The translations under genes were made by a program, and so were the position numbers. The notes below the pieces were generated by a model. That model did not search any database and was not told the DNA's origin. It saw nothing but the letters and a program-made list of their open reading frames with translations. A stretch of 64,000 nucleotides of DNA. It comes from Hypericibacter adhaerens (GTDB lineage Bacteria > Pseudomonadota > Alphaproteobacteria > Dongiales > Dongiaceae). This document shows, piece after piece, positions 30,400 through 40,666 of the stretch. The stretch is from contig NZ_CP042582.1 of NCBI RefSeq assembly GCF_008728835.1, forward strand, positions 2,063,501 to 2,127,500, written 5' to 3'. Numbering within the stretch: position 1 is the stretch's first letter; each line of letters starts with the position of its first letter.

Positions 30400-30723
30400 A
30401 TGGCGACCAAGCTCAAGATCAGGAAAGGCGACCGTGTCACCGTGCTGACCGGCCGCGACAAGGGCAAGAACGGCGAGGTGATCCGCGTGTTCCCGACGGA
30501 AGCGCGCGCCCTCGTCCAGGGTGTGAACATGGTCAAGCGGCACAGCCGCCAGACCGCGCGCGATCCGGGCGGAATCGTCGAGAAGGAGGCGCCGATCCAC
30601 CTCTCGAACCTCGCCCTGATCGACCCGAAGACCGACAAGCCGACCCGCGTCGGCTACAAGTTCCTGGATGACGGCCGCAAGGTTCGCGTTGCGCGTCGTT
30701 CGGGCGAAACCATCGATCGCTAG
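30400..30723 (+). CDS. rplX: 50S ribosomal protein L24
   Basis: A 107-residue L24, an assembly initiator with a KOW motif: [20 protein letters not shown]. The segment [20 protein letters not shown] is typical. It lies 31 bp after rplN and 8 bp before rplE. Confidence 0.97.
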   Translation: MATKLKIRKGDRVTVLTGRDKGKNGEVIRVFPTEARALVQGVNMVKRHSRQTARDPGGIVEKEAPIHLSNLALIDPKTDKPTRVGYKFLDDGRKVRVARRSGETIDR

Positions 30724-30731
30724 GTGCTGCC

Positions 30732-31274
30732 ATGACGTCCCGTTTGCAGGAACATTACGAGAAGGTCGTGCGCCCGGCCCTGATGGCCGAGTTCAAGTAC
30801 GACAACCAGCTGGCCGTGCCGAAGCTGGAGAAGATCGTCATCAACATGGGCGTGGGCGAGGCTGTCAACGACAGCAAGAAGACCCAGCAGGCCGCGGCCG
30901 AGCTGACGGCGATCGCCGGCCAGAAGCCGGTGATGACCAAGGCCCGCAAGTCGATCGCGACCTTCAAGCTGCGCCAGAACATGAACATCGGCTGCAAGGT
31001 CACGCTGCGCCGCGAGCGGATGTACGAATTCCTGGACCGCCTGATCAATATCGCGCTTCCCCGCGTCCGCGACTTCCGCGGCGTGTCGCCCAAGAGCTTC
31101 GACGGCCGCGGCAACTACGCGCTGGGCCTCAAGGAGCAGATCGTGTTTCCCGAGATCAACTACGACCAGATCCAGGAAATCCGCGGGCTCGATATCGTCA
31201 TCTGCACCTCGGCGAAGAGCGATGCCGAGGCCAAGGCCCTGCTCAAGGGCTTCGCTATGCCCTTCGTCAACTGA
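30732..31274 (+). CDS. rplE: 50S ribosomal protein L5
   Basis: A 180-residue L5 of the central protuberance, binding 5S rRNA and contacting P-site tRNA. Conserved segments are [30 protein letters not shown] and [19 protein letters not shown]. Followed by rpsN after 22 bp. Confidence 0.98.
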   Translation: MTSRLQEHYEKVVRPALMAEFKYDNQLAVPKLEKIVINMGVGEAVNDSKKTQQAAAELTAIAGQKPVMTKARKSIATFKLRQNMNIGCKVTLRRERMYEFLDRLINIALPRVRDFRGVSPKSFDGRGNYALGLKEQIVFPEINYDQIQEIRGLDIVICTSAKSDAEAKALLKGFAMPFVN

Positions 31275-31296
31275 CCCGGGGCATCGGAGGAAAGAC

Positions 31297-31602
31297 ATGG
31301 CAAAGAAAAGCTCGATCAACCGCGACAAGAAGCGCCGCGCGATGGCCAAGCAGTACGCCGCCAAGCGCGACCGCCTCAAGGCGATCGCGAACGACGAGGG
31401 GCGGCCGATGGAGGAGCGCTTCGCGGCGCGCCTCAAGCTCGCCCAGCTCCCGCGCAATTCGTCGCCGGTACGCCAGCATAACCGCTGCGAGCTGACCGGC
31501 CGTCCGCGCGGGTTTCACCGCAAGTTCAAGCTGTCGCGCATTGCGCTACGCGAGCTGGCCTCGTCCGGGCAGATCCCGGGCATGGTCAAGTCGAGTTGGT
31601 AA
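31297..31602 (+). CDS. rpsN: 30S ribosomal protein S14
   Basis: A 101-residue S14 of the longer, zinc-free type: the CxxC pairs of the short form are absent and only one Cys is visible ([12 protein letters not shown]). The ATG at 31297 follows GGAGGAAAG; an in-frame extension upstream overlaps rplE and is not conserved. Late 30S head assembly protein. Confidence 0.97.
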   Translation: MAKKSSINRDKKRRAMAKQYAAKRDRLKAIANDEGRPMEERFAARLKLAQLPRNSSPVRQHNRCELTGRPRGFHRKFKLSRIALRELASSGQIPGMVKSSW

Positions 31603-31617
31603 GGAGGGAAGCCGGTC

Positions 31618-32016
31618 ATGGCATTGAGTGATCCCCTGGGGGATATGCTGACCCGGATCCGGAACGCACAGAAGGCGGGCGCGCAGAGCGTGTCGACCCC
31701 GGCTTCGAAGCTGCGTTCCAGCGTGCTGGAAGTCCTGAAGCGCGAGGGTTACATCCGCGGCTTCAGCCAGCAGGCGGCAGAACCGGGTTTCGGCGAAATC
31801 AGGATCGAGCTGAAGTATCACGAGGGCGCCCCGGTCATCCGGGAGATCTCGCGGATCTCCAAGCCGGGCCGGCGCGTCTATTCGCGGATCGCCGACCTGC
31901 AGCGGGTCTATAACGGGCTCGGCATCTCGATCCTCTCGACGCCGCGCGGCGTCATGTCGGACAGCGAAGCCCGCGCCGCCAATGTCGGCGGCGAGGTGCT
32001 GTGCCGCGTGTTCTAA
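31618..32016 (+). CDS. rpsH: 30S ribosomal protein S8
   Basis: A 132-residue S8, a central-domain 16S rRNA-binding protein and, in E. coli, translational repressor of the spc operon. It opens [18 protein letters not shown] and ends with the [14 protein letters not shown] segment. AAGGAGGG precedes the start. Confidence 0.97.
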   Translation: MALSDPLGDMLTRIRNAQKAGAQSVSTPASKLRSSVLEVLKREGYIRGFSQQAAEPGFGEIRIELKYHEGAPVIREISRISKPGRRVYSRIADLQRVYNGLGISILSTPRGVMSDSEARAANVGGEVLCRVF

Positions 32017-32028
32017 AGGACGAATGAG

Positions 32029-32562
32029 ATGTCACGCGTCGGAAAAAATCCCGTTGCCGTGCCGAGCGGTGTCACGCTCGCGGTGGACGGCCGCAAGGTC
32101 AAGGCCAAGGGCAAGCTCGGCGAGCTCACCCTGCCGCTGAGCGTGCTGGTCGATGCCGGGATGCAGGACGGCAAGTTCTGGGTCAAGCCGGTCAACGAGA
32201 CCAAGCAGGCCCGCATGATGTGGGGCACCACCCGCAACCTGGTGCGCAACATGGTGCGCGGCGTGTCGCAGGGCTACAGCAAGAGCCTCGAGATCAACGG
32301 CGTCGGCTATCGCGCCGCGGTCCAGGGCAAGAGCCTGCAGCTCCAGCTCGGCTACAGCCACGACGTGAACTTCCCGATTCCGGAAGGCATCACGATCAAG
32401 TGCGACAAGCCGACCTCGATCACCATCACCGGGGCCGACAAGCAGCGTGTCGGTCAGGTCGCCGCAGAGATCCGCTCCTATCGTGGTCCCGAGCCCTACA
32501 AGGGCAAGGGCATCAAGTACGACAGCGAGACGATCCTGCGCAAGGAAGGCAAGAAGAAGTAA
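32029..32562 (+). CDS. rplF: 50S ribosomal protein L6
   Basis: A 177-residue L6 near the factor-binding site. It shows [15 protein letters not shown], the inter-repeat segment and the C-terminal [20 protein letters not shown], which is highly conserved. rplR follows 12 bp later. Confidence 0.98.
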   Translation: MSRVGKNPVAVPSGVTLAVDGRKVKAKGKLGELTLPLSVLVDAGMQDGKFWVKPVNETKQARMMWGTTRNLVRNMVRGVSQGYSKSLEINGVGYRAAVQGKSLQLQLGYSHDVNFPIPEGITIKCDKPTSITITGADKQRVGQVAAEIRSYRGPEPYKGKGIKYDSETILRKEGKKK

Positions 32563-32574
32563 GAGGATCGAACC

Positions 32575-32937
32575 ATGGCCAATCCAGATGCATTGTTCGA
32601 GCGCCGCAAGCGCCGGAACCGGGTCTCGATCCGCCGCAAGAGCCACGGGCGCCTGCGCCTGTCGGTGTTCCGGTCGGGCCAGCACATCTATGCCCAGGTC
32701 ATCGACGACGTGAAGGGCGTCACCATCGCCGCGGCCTCGAGCCTGGACAAGGATCTGCGCGCCAGCCTGAAGTCGGGCGGCAACAAGTCGGCCGCCGAGG
32801 CGGTCGGCAAGCTGGTCGCCCAGCGCGCGCTCCAGGCCGGCGTCAAGGAGGTCGTGTTCGACCGCGGCGGTTATCTGTTTCATGGCCGGGTGAAGGCCCT
32901 GGCCGACGCCGCCCGCGAGGGCGGTCTCAGCTTCTAG
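32575..32937 (+). CDS. rplR: 50S ribosomal protein L18
   Basis: A 120-residue L18, a 5S rRNA-binding protein. [20 protein letters not shown] is the basic N-terminal domain, and the C-terminus has [20 protein letters not shown]. It lies between L6 and S5 as in most bacteria. Confidence 0.97.
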   Translation: MANPDALFERRKRRNRVSIRRKSHGRLRLSVFRSGQHIYAQVIDDVKGVTIAAASSLDKDLRASLKSGGNKSAAEAVGKLVAQRALQAGVKEVVFDRGGYLFHGRVKALADAAREGGLSF

Positions 32938-32947
32938 AGGTATCGAG

Positions 32948-33514
32948 ATGGCACGTCCCGCAAAGTCCGAGCGCCGCGAACGCGAGCGCGCCCCGCGCGA
33001 GGAATCCGAACTGGTCGAAAAGCTGGTCGGGATCAATCGCGTCGCCAAGGTGGTGAAGGGCGGCCGGCGGTTCGGCTTCGCCGCGATCGTCGTGGTCGGC
33101 GACGGCAAGGGCCGCGTCGGGCACGGCTCCGGCAAGGCGCGCGAGGTGCCCGAGGCGATCCGCAAGGCGACCGAGCAGGCCAAGCGCGCCATGGTGCGCG
33201 TGCCGCTGCGCGAGGGCCGCACGCTGCATCACGACATCATCGGCCATTACGGCGCCGGGCGGGTCGTGCTGCGCGCCGCGGTGCCCGGCACCGGCATCAT
33301 CGCCGGCGGCCCGATCCGCGCCATCTTCGAGGCGCTGGGGGTCCAGGACGTGGTGGCCAAGTCGGTCGGCACCTCCAACCCGCACAACATGATCAAGGCG
33401 GCGTTCGACGCGCTCACCCACAGCAGCTCGCCGCGTTCGGTGGCCGCACGCCGCGGCCGCAAGGTCAGCGACATCCTGGGCAAGCGCGCCGAAGGCGCGG
33501 ATGCCCGCGAGTAA
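32948..33514 (+). CDS. rpsE: 30S ribosomal protein S5
   Basis: A 188-residue S5, involved in decoding fidelity and mRNA unwinding. The dsRNA-binding-like N-terminal domain shows [20 protein letters not shown], and the C-terminal domain [20 protein letters not shown]. Seen against E. coli it carries a longer charged N-terminus (about 15 residues) and tail. Confidence 0.97.
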   Translation: MARPAKSERRERERAPREESELVEKLVGINRVAKVVKGGRRFGFAAIVVVGDGKGRVGHGSGKAREVPEAIRKATEQAKRAMVRVPLREGRTLHHDIIGHYGAGRVVLRAAVPGTGIIAGGPIRAIFEALGVQDVVAKSVGTSNPHNMIKAAFDALTHSSSPRSVAARRGRKVSDILGKRAEGADARE

Positions 33515-33541
33515 CCAGGTCGCGCACGGGAGTGATTGAAA

Positions 33542-33751
33542 ATGGCTGAGAAGAAGGCGGCCGAGAAGAAGGCGGCGGGGAAGATCACGGTGACCCAGAT
33601 CGGCAGCCCGATCGGTCGCGAGGACGGTCAGCGCCGCACCCTGATCGGCCTGGGGCTCAACAAGATGGGCCGCAGCCGCGTGCTCGAGGATACGCCCTCG
33701 GTCCGCGGCATGATCAAGCGCGTGCATCACCTGGTTCGGGTGGAGCCGTAA
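33542..33751 (+). CDS. rpmD: 50S ribosomal protein L30
   Basis: A 69-residue L30, a small two-helix, three-strand protein. The core is [20 protein letters not shown] followed by [11 protein letters not shown] and [15 protein letters not shown]. The ATG at 33542 is preferred to the TTG at 33536. About 14 Lys/Ala/Glu-rich residues precede the core. A 109-bp spacer with a long stem follows. Confidence 0.95.
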   Translation: MAEKKAAEKKAAGKITVTQIGSPIGREDGQRRTLIGLGLNKMGRSRVLEDTPSVRGMIKRVHHLVRVEP

Positions 33752-33757
33752 GGTTCG

Positions 33758-33795
33758 AGGAAACCGCCGGCTGGTAACCCGGCAGCGGGGTTCCT
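33758..33795 (+). promoter_or_regulatory. Hairpin in the rpmD-rplO spacer
   Basis: AGGAAACC (33758-33765) pairs with GGGTTCCT (33788-33795) with one A-G mismatch, and inside it GCCGG (33766-33770) pairs with CCGGC (33779-33783). It fills the largest spacer between rpsL and adk. No T-run follows; a processing or attenuation role is only inferred. Confidence 0.4.
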
Positions 33796-33860
33796 ATCTA
33801 GACAGAAGTCCCTTGGGCGCCAGCCACGAGTCACAGGGCCAAGATTAAGGATCGAAGACA

Positions 33861-34352
33861 ATGAAGCTCAATCAGCTCAGGGACAACCCGGGCGCCCGCA
33901 AGAGCCCGATCCGCGTCGGCCGCGGCATCGGCTCGGGCAAGGGCAAGACCGGCGGGCGCGGCGGCAAGGGCCAAACCGCGCGCACCGGCGTCGCCATCAA
34001 CGGCTTCGAGGGCGGCCAGATGCCGATGTATCGGCGCCTGCCCAAGCGCGGCTTCAACAACATCTTCCGCCTGGAGCTGGTGGAAGTGAATCTGGGCCGG
34101 GTCCAGGCCGCGATCGAGGCCGGCAAGCTCGATGCCGGCAAGACCATCGACGGCAAGGCCCTCAAGGCCGCCGGCGTCACCACCCGGGTCAAGGACGGCA
34201 TCTCGCTCCTGGCCCAGGGCGAGCTCAAGACCAAGGCGACCTTCAAGGTCGCCCGCGCCTCCAAGGCCGCCATCGCCGCGGTCGAGAAGGCGGGCGGCAA
34301 GGTCGTGGTCACGAAGCCCGCCGTCGAGGCAGACACCAAGGCAGCGGGCTAA
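33861..34352 (+). CDS. rplO: 50S ribosomal protein L15
   Basis: A 163-residue L15. It shows [16 protein letters not shown], the Gly-rich [19 protein letters not shown] and [18 protein letters not shown]. It lies 23 bp before secY, the usual order. Confidence 0.98.
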   Translation: MKLNQLRDNPGARKSPIRVGRGIGSGKGKTGGRGGKGQTARTGVAINGFEGGQMPMYRRLPKRGFNNIFRLELVEVNLGRVQAAIEAGKLDAGKTIDGKALKAAGVTTRVKDGISLLAQGELKTKATFKVARASKAAIAAVEKAGGKVVVTKPAVEADTKAAG

Positions 34353-34375
34353 GGCCCGGAGGTCGGACGGGCACC

Positions 34376-35715
<1,340 letters not shown>

Positions 35716-35719
<4 letters not shown>

Positions 35720-36375
35720 ACCTGATTCTCCTGGGCCCGCCCGGCGCCGGGAAGGGCACCCAGGCCAAGCGGCTCGAGACGGCACGGGGATTGGTGCAGC
35801 TCTCGACGGGGGACATGCTGCGCCAGGCGGTGGCCTCGGGCAGCGCGCTCGGGCAGCAGGCGAAGAAGGTGATGGAGGCGGGCCAGCTCATGCCCGACGA
35901 GATCATCATCGCCATGATCGCCGAGCGAATTGACGCACCCGACGCCCGCAAGGGCTTCGTGCTGGACGGTTTCCCGCGCACCGAGGCCCAGGCCGAGGCC
36001 CTCGACAGGATGCTGGCGGGGCGCGGCCGGCGGCTCGACGCCGTGATCGAGCTGGTGGTGGACGAGGCCGCCCTGATCGAGCGCATCTCGGGCCGCTTCA
36101 CCTGCGCCAAGTGCGGGGCCGGCTACCACGACAAGTTCCAACCCCCGAAAAAGCCGGGGGTCTGCGACCGCTGCGGCTCGACCGAGTTCGTGCGGCGCAA
36201 GGACGACAATCCGGAGACCCTGAAGGCGCGGCTGGAGGCCTATCGGGCGCAGACAGCGCCGATCGTGCCCTATTACCGGCGCAAGGGGCTCCTTAAGGAA
36301 GTGGATGGGATGGCGGCCCCGGATCAGGTGACCGGGGCGATCGAGGCCATCCTGGCTCGGATAGCGACGGCCTAA
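35716..36375 (+). CDS. adk: Adenylate kinase, zinc-lid type
   Basis: A 219-residue adenylate kinase (ATP + AMP to 2 ADP) with P-loop GPPGAGKG (7-14), the AMP-binding segment DGFPRT (84-89) and a LID domain holding four cysteines, C130, C133, C150 and C153, in CAKC and CDRC. These should bind a structural zinc; most Gram-negative enzymes lack them, although Paracoccus has a similar metal lid. Its ATG lies inside the secY end (ATGA). It closes the long ribosomal unit. Confidence 0.97.
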
Positions 36376-36379
36376 CCGG

Positions 36380-36407
36380 TTGACTCGATGGCGAATCTTC
36401 ATATAAT
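36380..36407 (+). promoter_or_regulatory. Near-consensus promoter of rpsM-rpsK-rpoA-rplQ
   Basis: TTGACT (36380-36385), a 16-bp spacer and a perfect TATAAT (36402-36407) lie immediately after the adk stop and 70 bp upstream of the rpsM start. This is the best sigma-70 match in the window and gives the alpha operon its own transcription. Confidence 0.8.
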
Positions 36408-36476
36408 GCGCGCCCTCGGGCTGGCAGAGACCAAGGTCCTGTCGTCTATCCCGTTGAAATTCAAGGAGAAATAGCG

Positions 36477-36851
36477 GTGGCGCGTATTGCGGGCGTCAAT
36501 ATCCCGACGCAAAAGCGTGTCCTGATTGCCCTGACCTACATTCACGGCATCGGCAACGCCAAAGCCAAGGAGATCATGGAGAAGGTCGGCATCCCGCTCG
36601 ACCGGCGCGTGCACCAGCTGACGGACGACGAGGTCGTTCGCATCCGCGAGGTGATCGACCGCGACTACCGCGTCGAGGGCGATCTGCGCCGCGAAGTCGC
36701 GATCAACATCAAGCGGCTGATGGATCTGGGCTGCTATCGCGGCCTGCGCCATCGCAAGGGCCTGCCGGTCCGCGGCCAGCGCACCCACACCAATGCGCGC
36801 ACCCGCAAGGGCCCGGCCAAGGCGATCGCCGGCAAGAAGAAGGCCGTCTAA
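36477..36851 (+). CDS. rpsM: 30S ribosomal protein S13
   Basis: A 124-residue S13 of the 30S head, forming intersubunit bridges. It starts at GTG 36477 ([20 protein letters not shown]) behind [28 protein letters not shown] marks the conserved C-terminal tail. First gene of the alpha operon. Confidence 0.97.
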   Translation: MARIAGVNIPTQKRVLIALTYIHGIGNAKAKEIMEKVGIPLDRRVHQLTDDEVVRIREVIDRDYRVEGDLRREVAINIKRLMDLGCYRGLRHRKGLPVRGQRTHTNARTRKGPAKAIAGKKKAV

Positions 36852-36875
36852 GGGTTCCAAGGAGAAGAGAAGGCC

Positions 36876-37268
36876 ATGGTCAAGGCAGCTACCGCGCGCC
36901 CGCGTCGCAAAGAGCGCAAGAACATCACCTCTGGCGTCGCGCATGTGAACGCGAGCTTCAACAATACGATGATCACCATCACCGACGCGCAGGGCAATAC
37001 CGTGGCCTGGGCCTCGTCGGGCAGCCTCGGCTTCAAGGGCTCGCGCAAGTCGACGCCCTATGCCGCGCAGGTCGCCGCCGATGCCGCCGCGCGCAAGGCG
37101 GCGGAGCATGGCGTGAAGACGCTCGAGGTCGAGGTGAAGGGTCCGGGTTCGGGCCGCGAGTCCGCGCTGCGCGCGCTGCAGGGTGCGGGCTTCACCATCA
37201 CCTCCATCAAGGACGTGACGCCGATCCCGCATAACGGCTGCCGCCCGCCCAAGCGCCGGCGCGTCTGA
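36876..37268 (+). CDS. rpsK: 30S ribosomal protein S11
   Basis: A 130-residue S11 of the 30S platform near the Shine-Dalgarno helix. It shows [40 protein letters not shown] and the C-terminal [15 protein letters not shown]. It directly precedes rpoA; no rpsD lies between, as usual in Alphaproteobacteria. The 158-bp gap to rpoA holds a GCCCGGC/GCCGGGC stem (37300-37320). Confidence 0.98.
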   Translation: MVKAATARPRRKERKNITSGVAHVNASFNNTMITITDAQGNTVAWASSGSLGFKGSRKSTPYAAQVAADAAARKAAEHGVKTLEVEVKGPGSGRESALRALQGAGFTITSIKDVTPIPHNGCRPPKRRRV

Positions 37269-37426
37269 GCGGATCCAAGAGACCGCAGACAATTCCACCG
37301 CCCGGCGACCCGCGCCGGGCGTTGCGTGTGCAGAAGAAGACCAGAACCAGTCCAGGCCGGCGGTAAACCGGGGACGCGGGCCCCGGATCAGAAGGCCGGC
37401 CGGACGGAAAGCGAGAGGTCGCAATC

Positions 37427-38443
37427 GTGTTGCAGAAAAACTGGACCGAGCTCATTAAGCCGAACAAGCTGGCTGTGGAGCCCGGCACTGATCCCAAGCG
37501 CTTCGCCACCGTGGTGGCCGAGCCGCTCGAACGTGGCTTCGGCCTGACGCTGGGCAACGCGCTGCGTCGCGTGCTGCTGTCGTCGCTGCAGGGCGCTGCC
37601 GTCACCTCGGTGCAGATCGAGAACGTGCTCCACGAGTTCTCCTCGATTCCCGGCGTGCGCGAGGACGTGACCGACATCGTCCTCAACATCAAGGGCATGG
37701 GCCTGAAGATGCACGGCGAAGGCCCGAAGCGCATGCGCCTCGTGGCCGAGGGCCCGGGCGAGGTGCGTGCCGGCATGATCCAGACCGGCCACGACATCGA
37801 GATCATGAATCCCGATCTCGTGCTCTGCACCCTCGACCAGGGCGCCAGCGTGAAGATGGAGTTCACCGTCGACACGGGCAAAGGCTACATGGCCGCGGCG
37901 CAGAGCCGGCTCGAGGATTCGCCCATCGGCCTGATCCCGGTCGATGCGCTGTTCAGCCCGGTGAAGAAGGTCTCCTACAAGGTCGACAACAGCCGCGTCG
38001 GCCAGGTCACCGACTATGACAAGCTCTCGATGCAGGTCGAGACCAACGGCGCGATCGCGCCCGAGGACGCCGTGGCGCTCGCCGCGCGCATCCTGCAGGA
38101 CCAGCTCCAGCTCTTCATCAATTTCGAGGAGCCGAGTGCCGTCCGCGAGGAGATCCGGACGGCCGAGCCGCCGTTCAACAAGAACCTCCTGCGCAAGGTC
38201 GACGAGCTCGAGCTGTCGGTCCGTTCGGCGAACTGCCTGAAGAACGACAACATCGTCTATATCGGCGACCTGGTTCAGAAGACCGAGGCCGAGATGCTGC
38301 GGACGCCGAACTTCGGCCGCAAGTCGCTCAACGAGATCAAGGAAGTGCTGGCGCAGATGGGCCTCCATCTCGGCATGGAGATCCCGAACTGGCCGCCGGA
38401 GAACATCGAGGACCTGGCGAAGCGGCTCGACGAGCCGTATTGA
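37427..38443 (+). CDS. rpoA: DNA-directed RNA polymerase subunit alpha
   Basis: A 338-residue alpha subunit. The N-terminal assembly domain has [20 protein letters not shown]. The C-terminal domain, which touches UP elements and activators, has [19 protein letters not shown] and [19 protein letters not shown]. The GTG at 37427 is read as the start (next codon TTG). Confidence 0.97.
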   Translation: MLQKNWTELIKPNKLAVEPGTDPKRFATVVAEPLERGFGLTLGNALRRVLLSSLQGAAVTSVQIENVLHEFSSIPGVREDVTDIVLNIKGMGLKMHGEGPKRMRLVAEGPGEVRAGMIQTGHDIEIMNPDLVLCTLDQGASVKMEFTVDTGKGYMAAAQSRLEDSPIGLIPVDALFSPVKKVSYKVDNSRVGQVTDYDKLSMQVETNGAIAPEDAVALAARILQDQLQLFINFEEPSAVREEIRTAEPPFNKNLLRKVDELELSVRSANCLKNDNIVYIGDLVQKTEAEMLRTPNFGRKSLNEIKEVLAQMGLHLGMEIPNWPPENIEDLAKRLDEPY

Positions 38444-38469
38444 GCCGGAGACGGGCTTAGGGACTGAGC

Positions 38470-38573
38470 GCGGGCCGTGGTGGCCCGCACCCGGCCGTGC
38501 ACGGGTGGCCCTTCGGGGACCTCGCGGCGGCGGGATGATGCAATCGGGTCGTGCCCGGGGCGGAAAGCCCCGG
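38470..38573 (+). promoter_or_regulatory. Two perfect hairpins in the rpoA-rplQ spacer
   Basis: GCGGGCC/GGCCCGC (38470-38476 with 38482-38488, 5-nt loop) and CCGGGGC/GCCCCGG (38555-38561 with 38567-38573, GGAAA loop) lie in the 164-bp gap. Neither is followed by a T-run. Differential processing of rplQ from rpoA is a possible role, inferred only. Confidence 0.45.
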
Positions 38574-38607
38574 CATCGGCGCCGGATCGGAGAAAAGGGA
38601 GCAAGCG

Positions 38608-39039
38608 ATGCGTCACGGAATGTCCGGCCGCAAACTCAACCGCAGGACCGGCCACCGCAAGGCCATGTTCGCCAACATGGCGGCGGCGCTGATCAAGCAT
38701 GAGCAGATCAAGACCACCTTGCCGAAGGCCAAGGATCTCCGGCCGATCGTCGAGAAGCTGATCACGCTGGGCAAGCGGGGCGGGCTCCATGCCCGCCGCC
38801 AGGTGCTGGCGACGCTGCGCGACGAGACGCAGACCCGCAAGCTGTTCGATACGCTGGCCGAGCGCTACAAGACCCGCAATGGCGGCTATACCCGGGTGCT
38901 GAAGGCGGGTTTCCGCCTCGGCGACGCGGCCCCCATGGCGGTCATCGAGCTGGTCGATCGCGACCCGGCCGCCAAGGGCCTGGATTCGGGACCGACCCAG
39001 AAAGAGACCGAGGGCGAAGAGCAGCAGCCCGAGGCTTGA
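38608..39039 (+). CDS. rplQ: 50S ribosomal protein L17
   Basis: A 143-residue L17. The ATG at 38608 opens [20 protein letters not shown] and is preceded by AAAAGGGAG. The centre has [20 protein letters not shown]. About 20 residues of acidic C-terminal tail ([10 protein letters not shown]) follow the core. Last gene of the alpha operon; a terminator follows. Confidence 0.97.
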   Translation: MRHGMSGRKLNRRTGHRKAMFANMAAALIKHEQIKTTLPKAKDLRPIVEKLITLGKRGGLHARRQVLATLRDETQTRKLFDTLAERYKTRNGGYTRVLKAGFRLGDAAPMAVIELVDRDPAAKGLDSGPTQKETEGEEQQPEA

Positions 39040-39080
39040 GCCGGGACCGACGCGCGGGCGCGGGTCCGAGAGATGGGGAA

Positions 39081-39106
39081 GGGGCGGTCCTTGGGGCCGC
39101 CCCTTT
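39081..39106 (+). terminator. Intrinsic terminator after rplQ
   Basis: GGGGCGG (39081-39087) pairs with CCGCCCC (39097-39103), followed by TTTCGCTTT. It lies 41 bp after the rplQ stop and ends the alpha operon. Confidence 0.75.
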
Positions 39107-39141
39107 CGCTTTGGGCTTGCCGGTTCTTCATGCCGGGCGGG

Positions 39142-39170
39142 TTGGGCCCGTCGCCGGTTCCCGTTAAAAT
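39142..39170 (+). promoter_or_regulatory. Candidate promoter of the Deg protease gene
   Basis: TTGGGC (39142-39147) and TAAAAT (39165-39170) are 17 bp apart and lie 50 bp upstream of the protease start, after the rplQ terminator. The -10 box is the better match. Confidence 0.45.
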
Positions 39171-39219
39171 CGCGGATGGGGCCGGCCGGTCTGTTCTGAA
39201 AACCGTTCAGGGAGTGCTT

Positions 39220-40641
39220 ATGCGTCTGTCGCGTCCGACCCGCCGATTGATCGATTTCGGCCTCGTTGTCCTGGTTTGCTGCGGCATCTGGTCCGCAGCC
39301 GCACCCGCCGACGAACCCGCCGTGCCGAGCTCGCGCGAGCAGATCACGCTGTCCTTCGCGCCGCTGGTGAAGCGGGTCGAGCCGGCGGTGGTCAACATCT
39401 ATACGCGGGCGGTCGTGCAGCAGCGCACCTCGCCGCTCTTCGCCGATCCCTTCTTCCGGCAGTTCTTCGGCGACGCTTTCGGCCAGCCTTCGCCCCGCGT
39501 CCAGAATTCGCTGGGCTCGGGCGTGATCGTGCGTTCCGACGGGCTGGTGGTCACCAACGTCCATGTGATCGAGGGCGCCCAGGAGATCAAGGTGGTGCTC
39601 AGCGACGGCCGCGAGTTCGCGGCGACGCCGATCACCACCGACGAGCAATCCGACCTGGCCCTGCTCAAGGTCGATCCCGAGGGCGCCGAGCTGCCCACGC
39701 TCGATCTCGGCGATTCCGACGCGCTCGAGGTGGGCGACCTGGTGCTGGCGATCGGCAATCCCTTCGGCGTCGGCCAGACGGTCACCAGCGGCATCATCTC
39801 GGCGCTCGCCCGCACCCGAGTCGGCATCACCGACTATGGCTTCTTCATCCAGACCGACGCCGCCATCAATCCCGGCAATTCCGGCGGCGCCCTGGTGACG
39901 ATGGACGGCAAGCTCGCCGGCATCAACACGGCGATCGTCTCGCGCACCGGCGGTTCCGTCGGTATCGGCTTCGCCATACCGGCCAACATGGTCCGCTCGG
40001 TCATCGATGCGGCCGGCAATGGCGGCAAGATCGTGCGGCCCTGGATCGGCGCCACCGGCCAGCCGGTGACGGCCGAGCTAGCGCAGGGCTTCGGCCTCGC
40101 CAAGCCCGGCGGCGTCGTTATCAACAATCTCTATGACGGCGGCCCGGCGCAGAAGGCCGGTCTCAAGGTCGGCGACATCGTGACGGCGATCAACGACCGG
40201 GCGGTCGAGGATCCGGGCGCGCTCAAGTTCCGGCTGGCGACGCTGCCCGTCGGCAGCACCGCGACGCTGACGGTCCTGCGCAAGGGCCAGTCGCTCGATC
40301 TGGCCGTTCCCCTGGTGGAAGCGCCCGAGACCCCGCCGCGCGAGGAGACGCTGATCGAAGGCCGCACGCCGCTCATGGGGGCGCATCTCGCGAACCTGTC
40401 GCCGGCCCTGGGGGAAGAGATCGGGATCTCGACCGTCTGGTCGGGCGTGGTCGTGACCAAGGTCGACAATGGCAGCCCCGCGGCGCAGGTGGGGTTCCGG
40501 CCGGGCGACATCTTGCTCAAGATCAACGACGCGCCGACCCCGGACGTGAAGACGGCGCTCGATCAGCTCGCCCAGCGCTCGGTCCATTGGAAGATCATGG
40601 TCAAGCGCGGCGACCGCGTGCAGACGCTCGATCTCGGATGA
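39220..40641 (+). CDS. Periplasmic serine endoprotease, Deg/HtrA family
   Basis: A 473-residue trypsin-like protease with two PDZ domains that should degrade or refold misfolded envelope proteins. The N-terminal hydrophobic segment (about 12-28) looks like a signal peptide. The catalytic triad is H115 (TNVHVIEG), D145 (SDLALLKV) and S221 (NPGNSGGALV). PDZ1 covers about 270-360 (GPAQKAGLKVGDIV) and PDZ2 the end (GSPAAQVGFRPGDIL). The ATG at 39220 was chosen because it opens the signal sequence; the frame is open 49 codons upstream across the terminator and promoter. Whether DegP, DegQ or DegS type cannot be decided. Confidence 0.92.
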   Translation: MRLSRPTRRLIDFGLVVLVCCGIWSAAAPADEPAVPSSREQITLSFAPLVKRVEPAVVNIYTRAVVQQRTSPLFADPFFRQFFGDAFGQPSPRVQNSLGSGVIVRSDGLVVTNVHVIEGAQEIKVVLSDGREFAATPITTDEQSDLALLKVDPEGAELPTLDLGDSDALEVGDLVLAIGNPFGVGQTVTSGIISALARTRVGITDYGFFIQTDAAINPGNSGGALVTMDGKLAGINTAIVSRTGGSVGIGFAIPANMVRSVIDAAGNGGKIVRPWIGATGQPVTAELAQGFGLAKPGGVVINNLYDGGPAQKAGLKVGDIVTAINDRAVEDPGALKFRLATLPVGSTATLTVLRKGQSLDLAVPLVEAPETPPREETLIEGRTPLMGAHLANLSPALGEEIGISTVWSGVVVTKVDNGSPAAQVGFRPGDILLKINDAPTPDVKTALDQLAQRSVHWKIMVKRGDRVQTLDLG

Positions 40642-40666
40642 GCCCCATGGCCGCCGCAGGAGCCGC

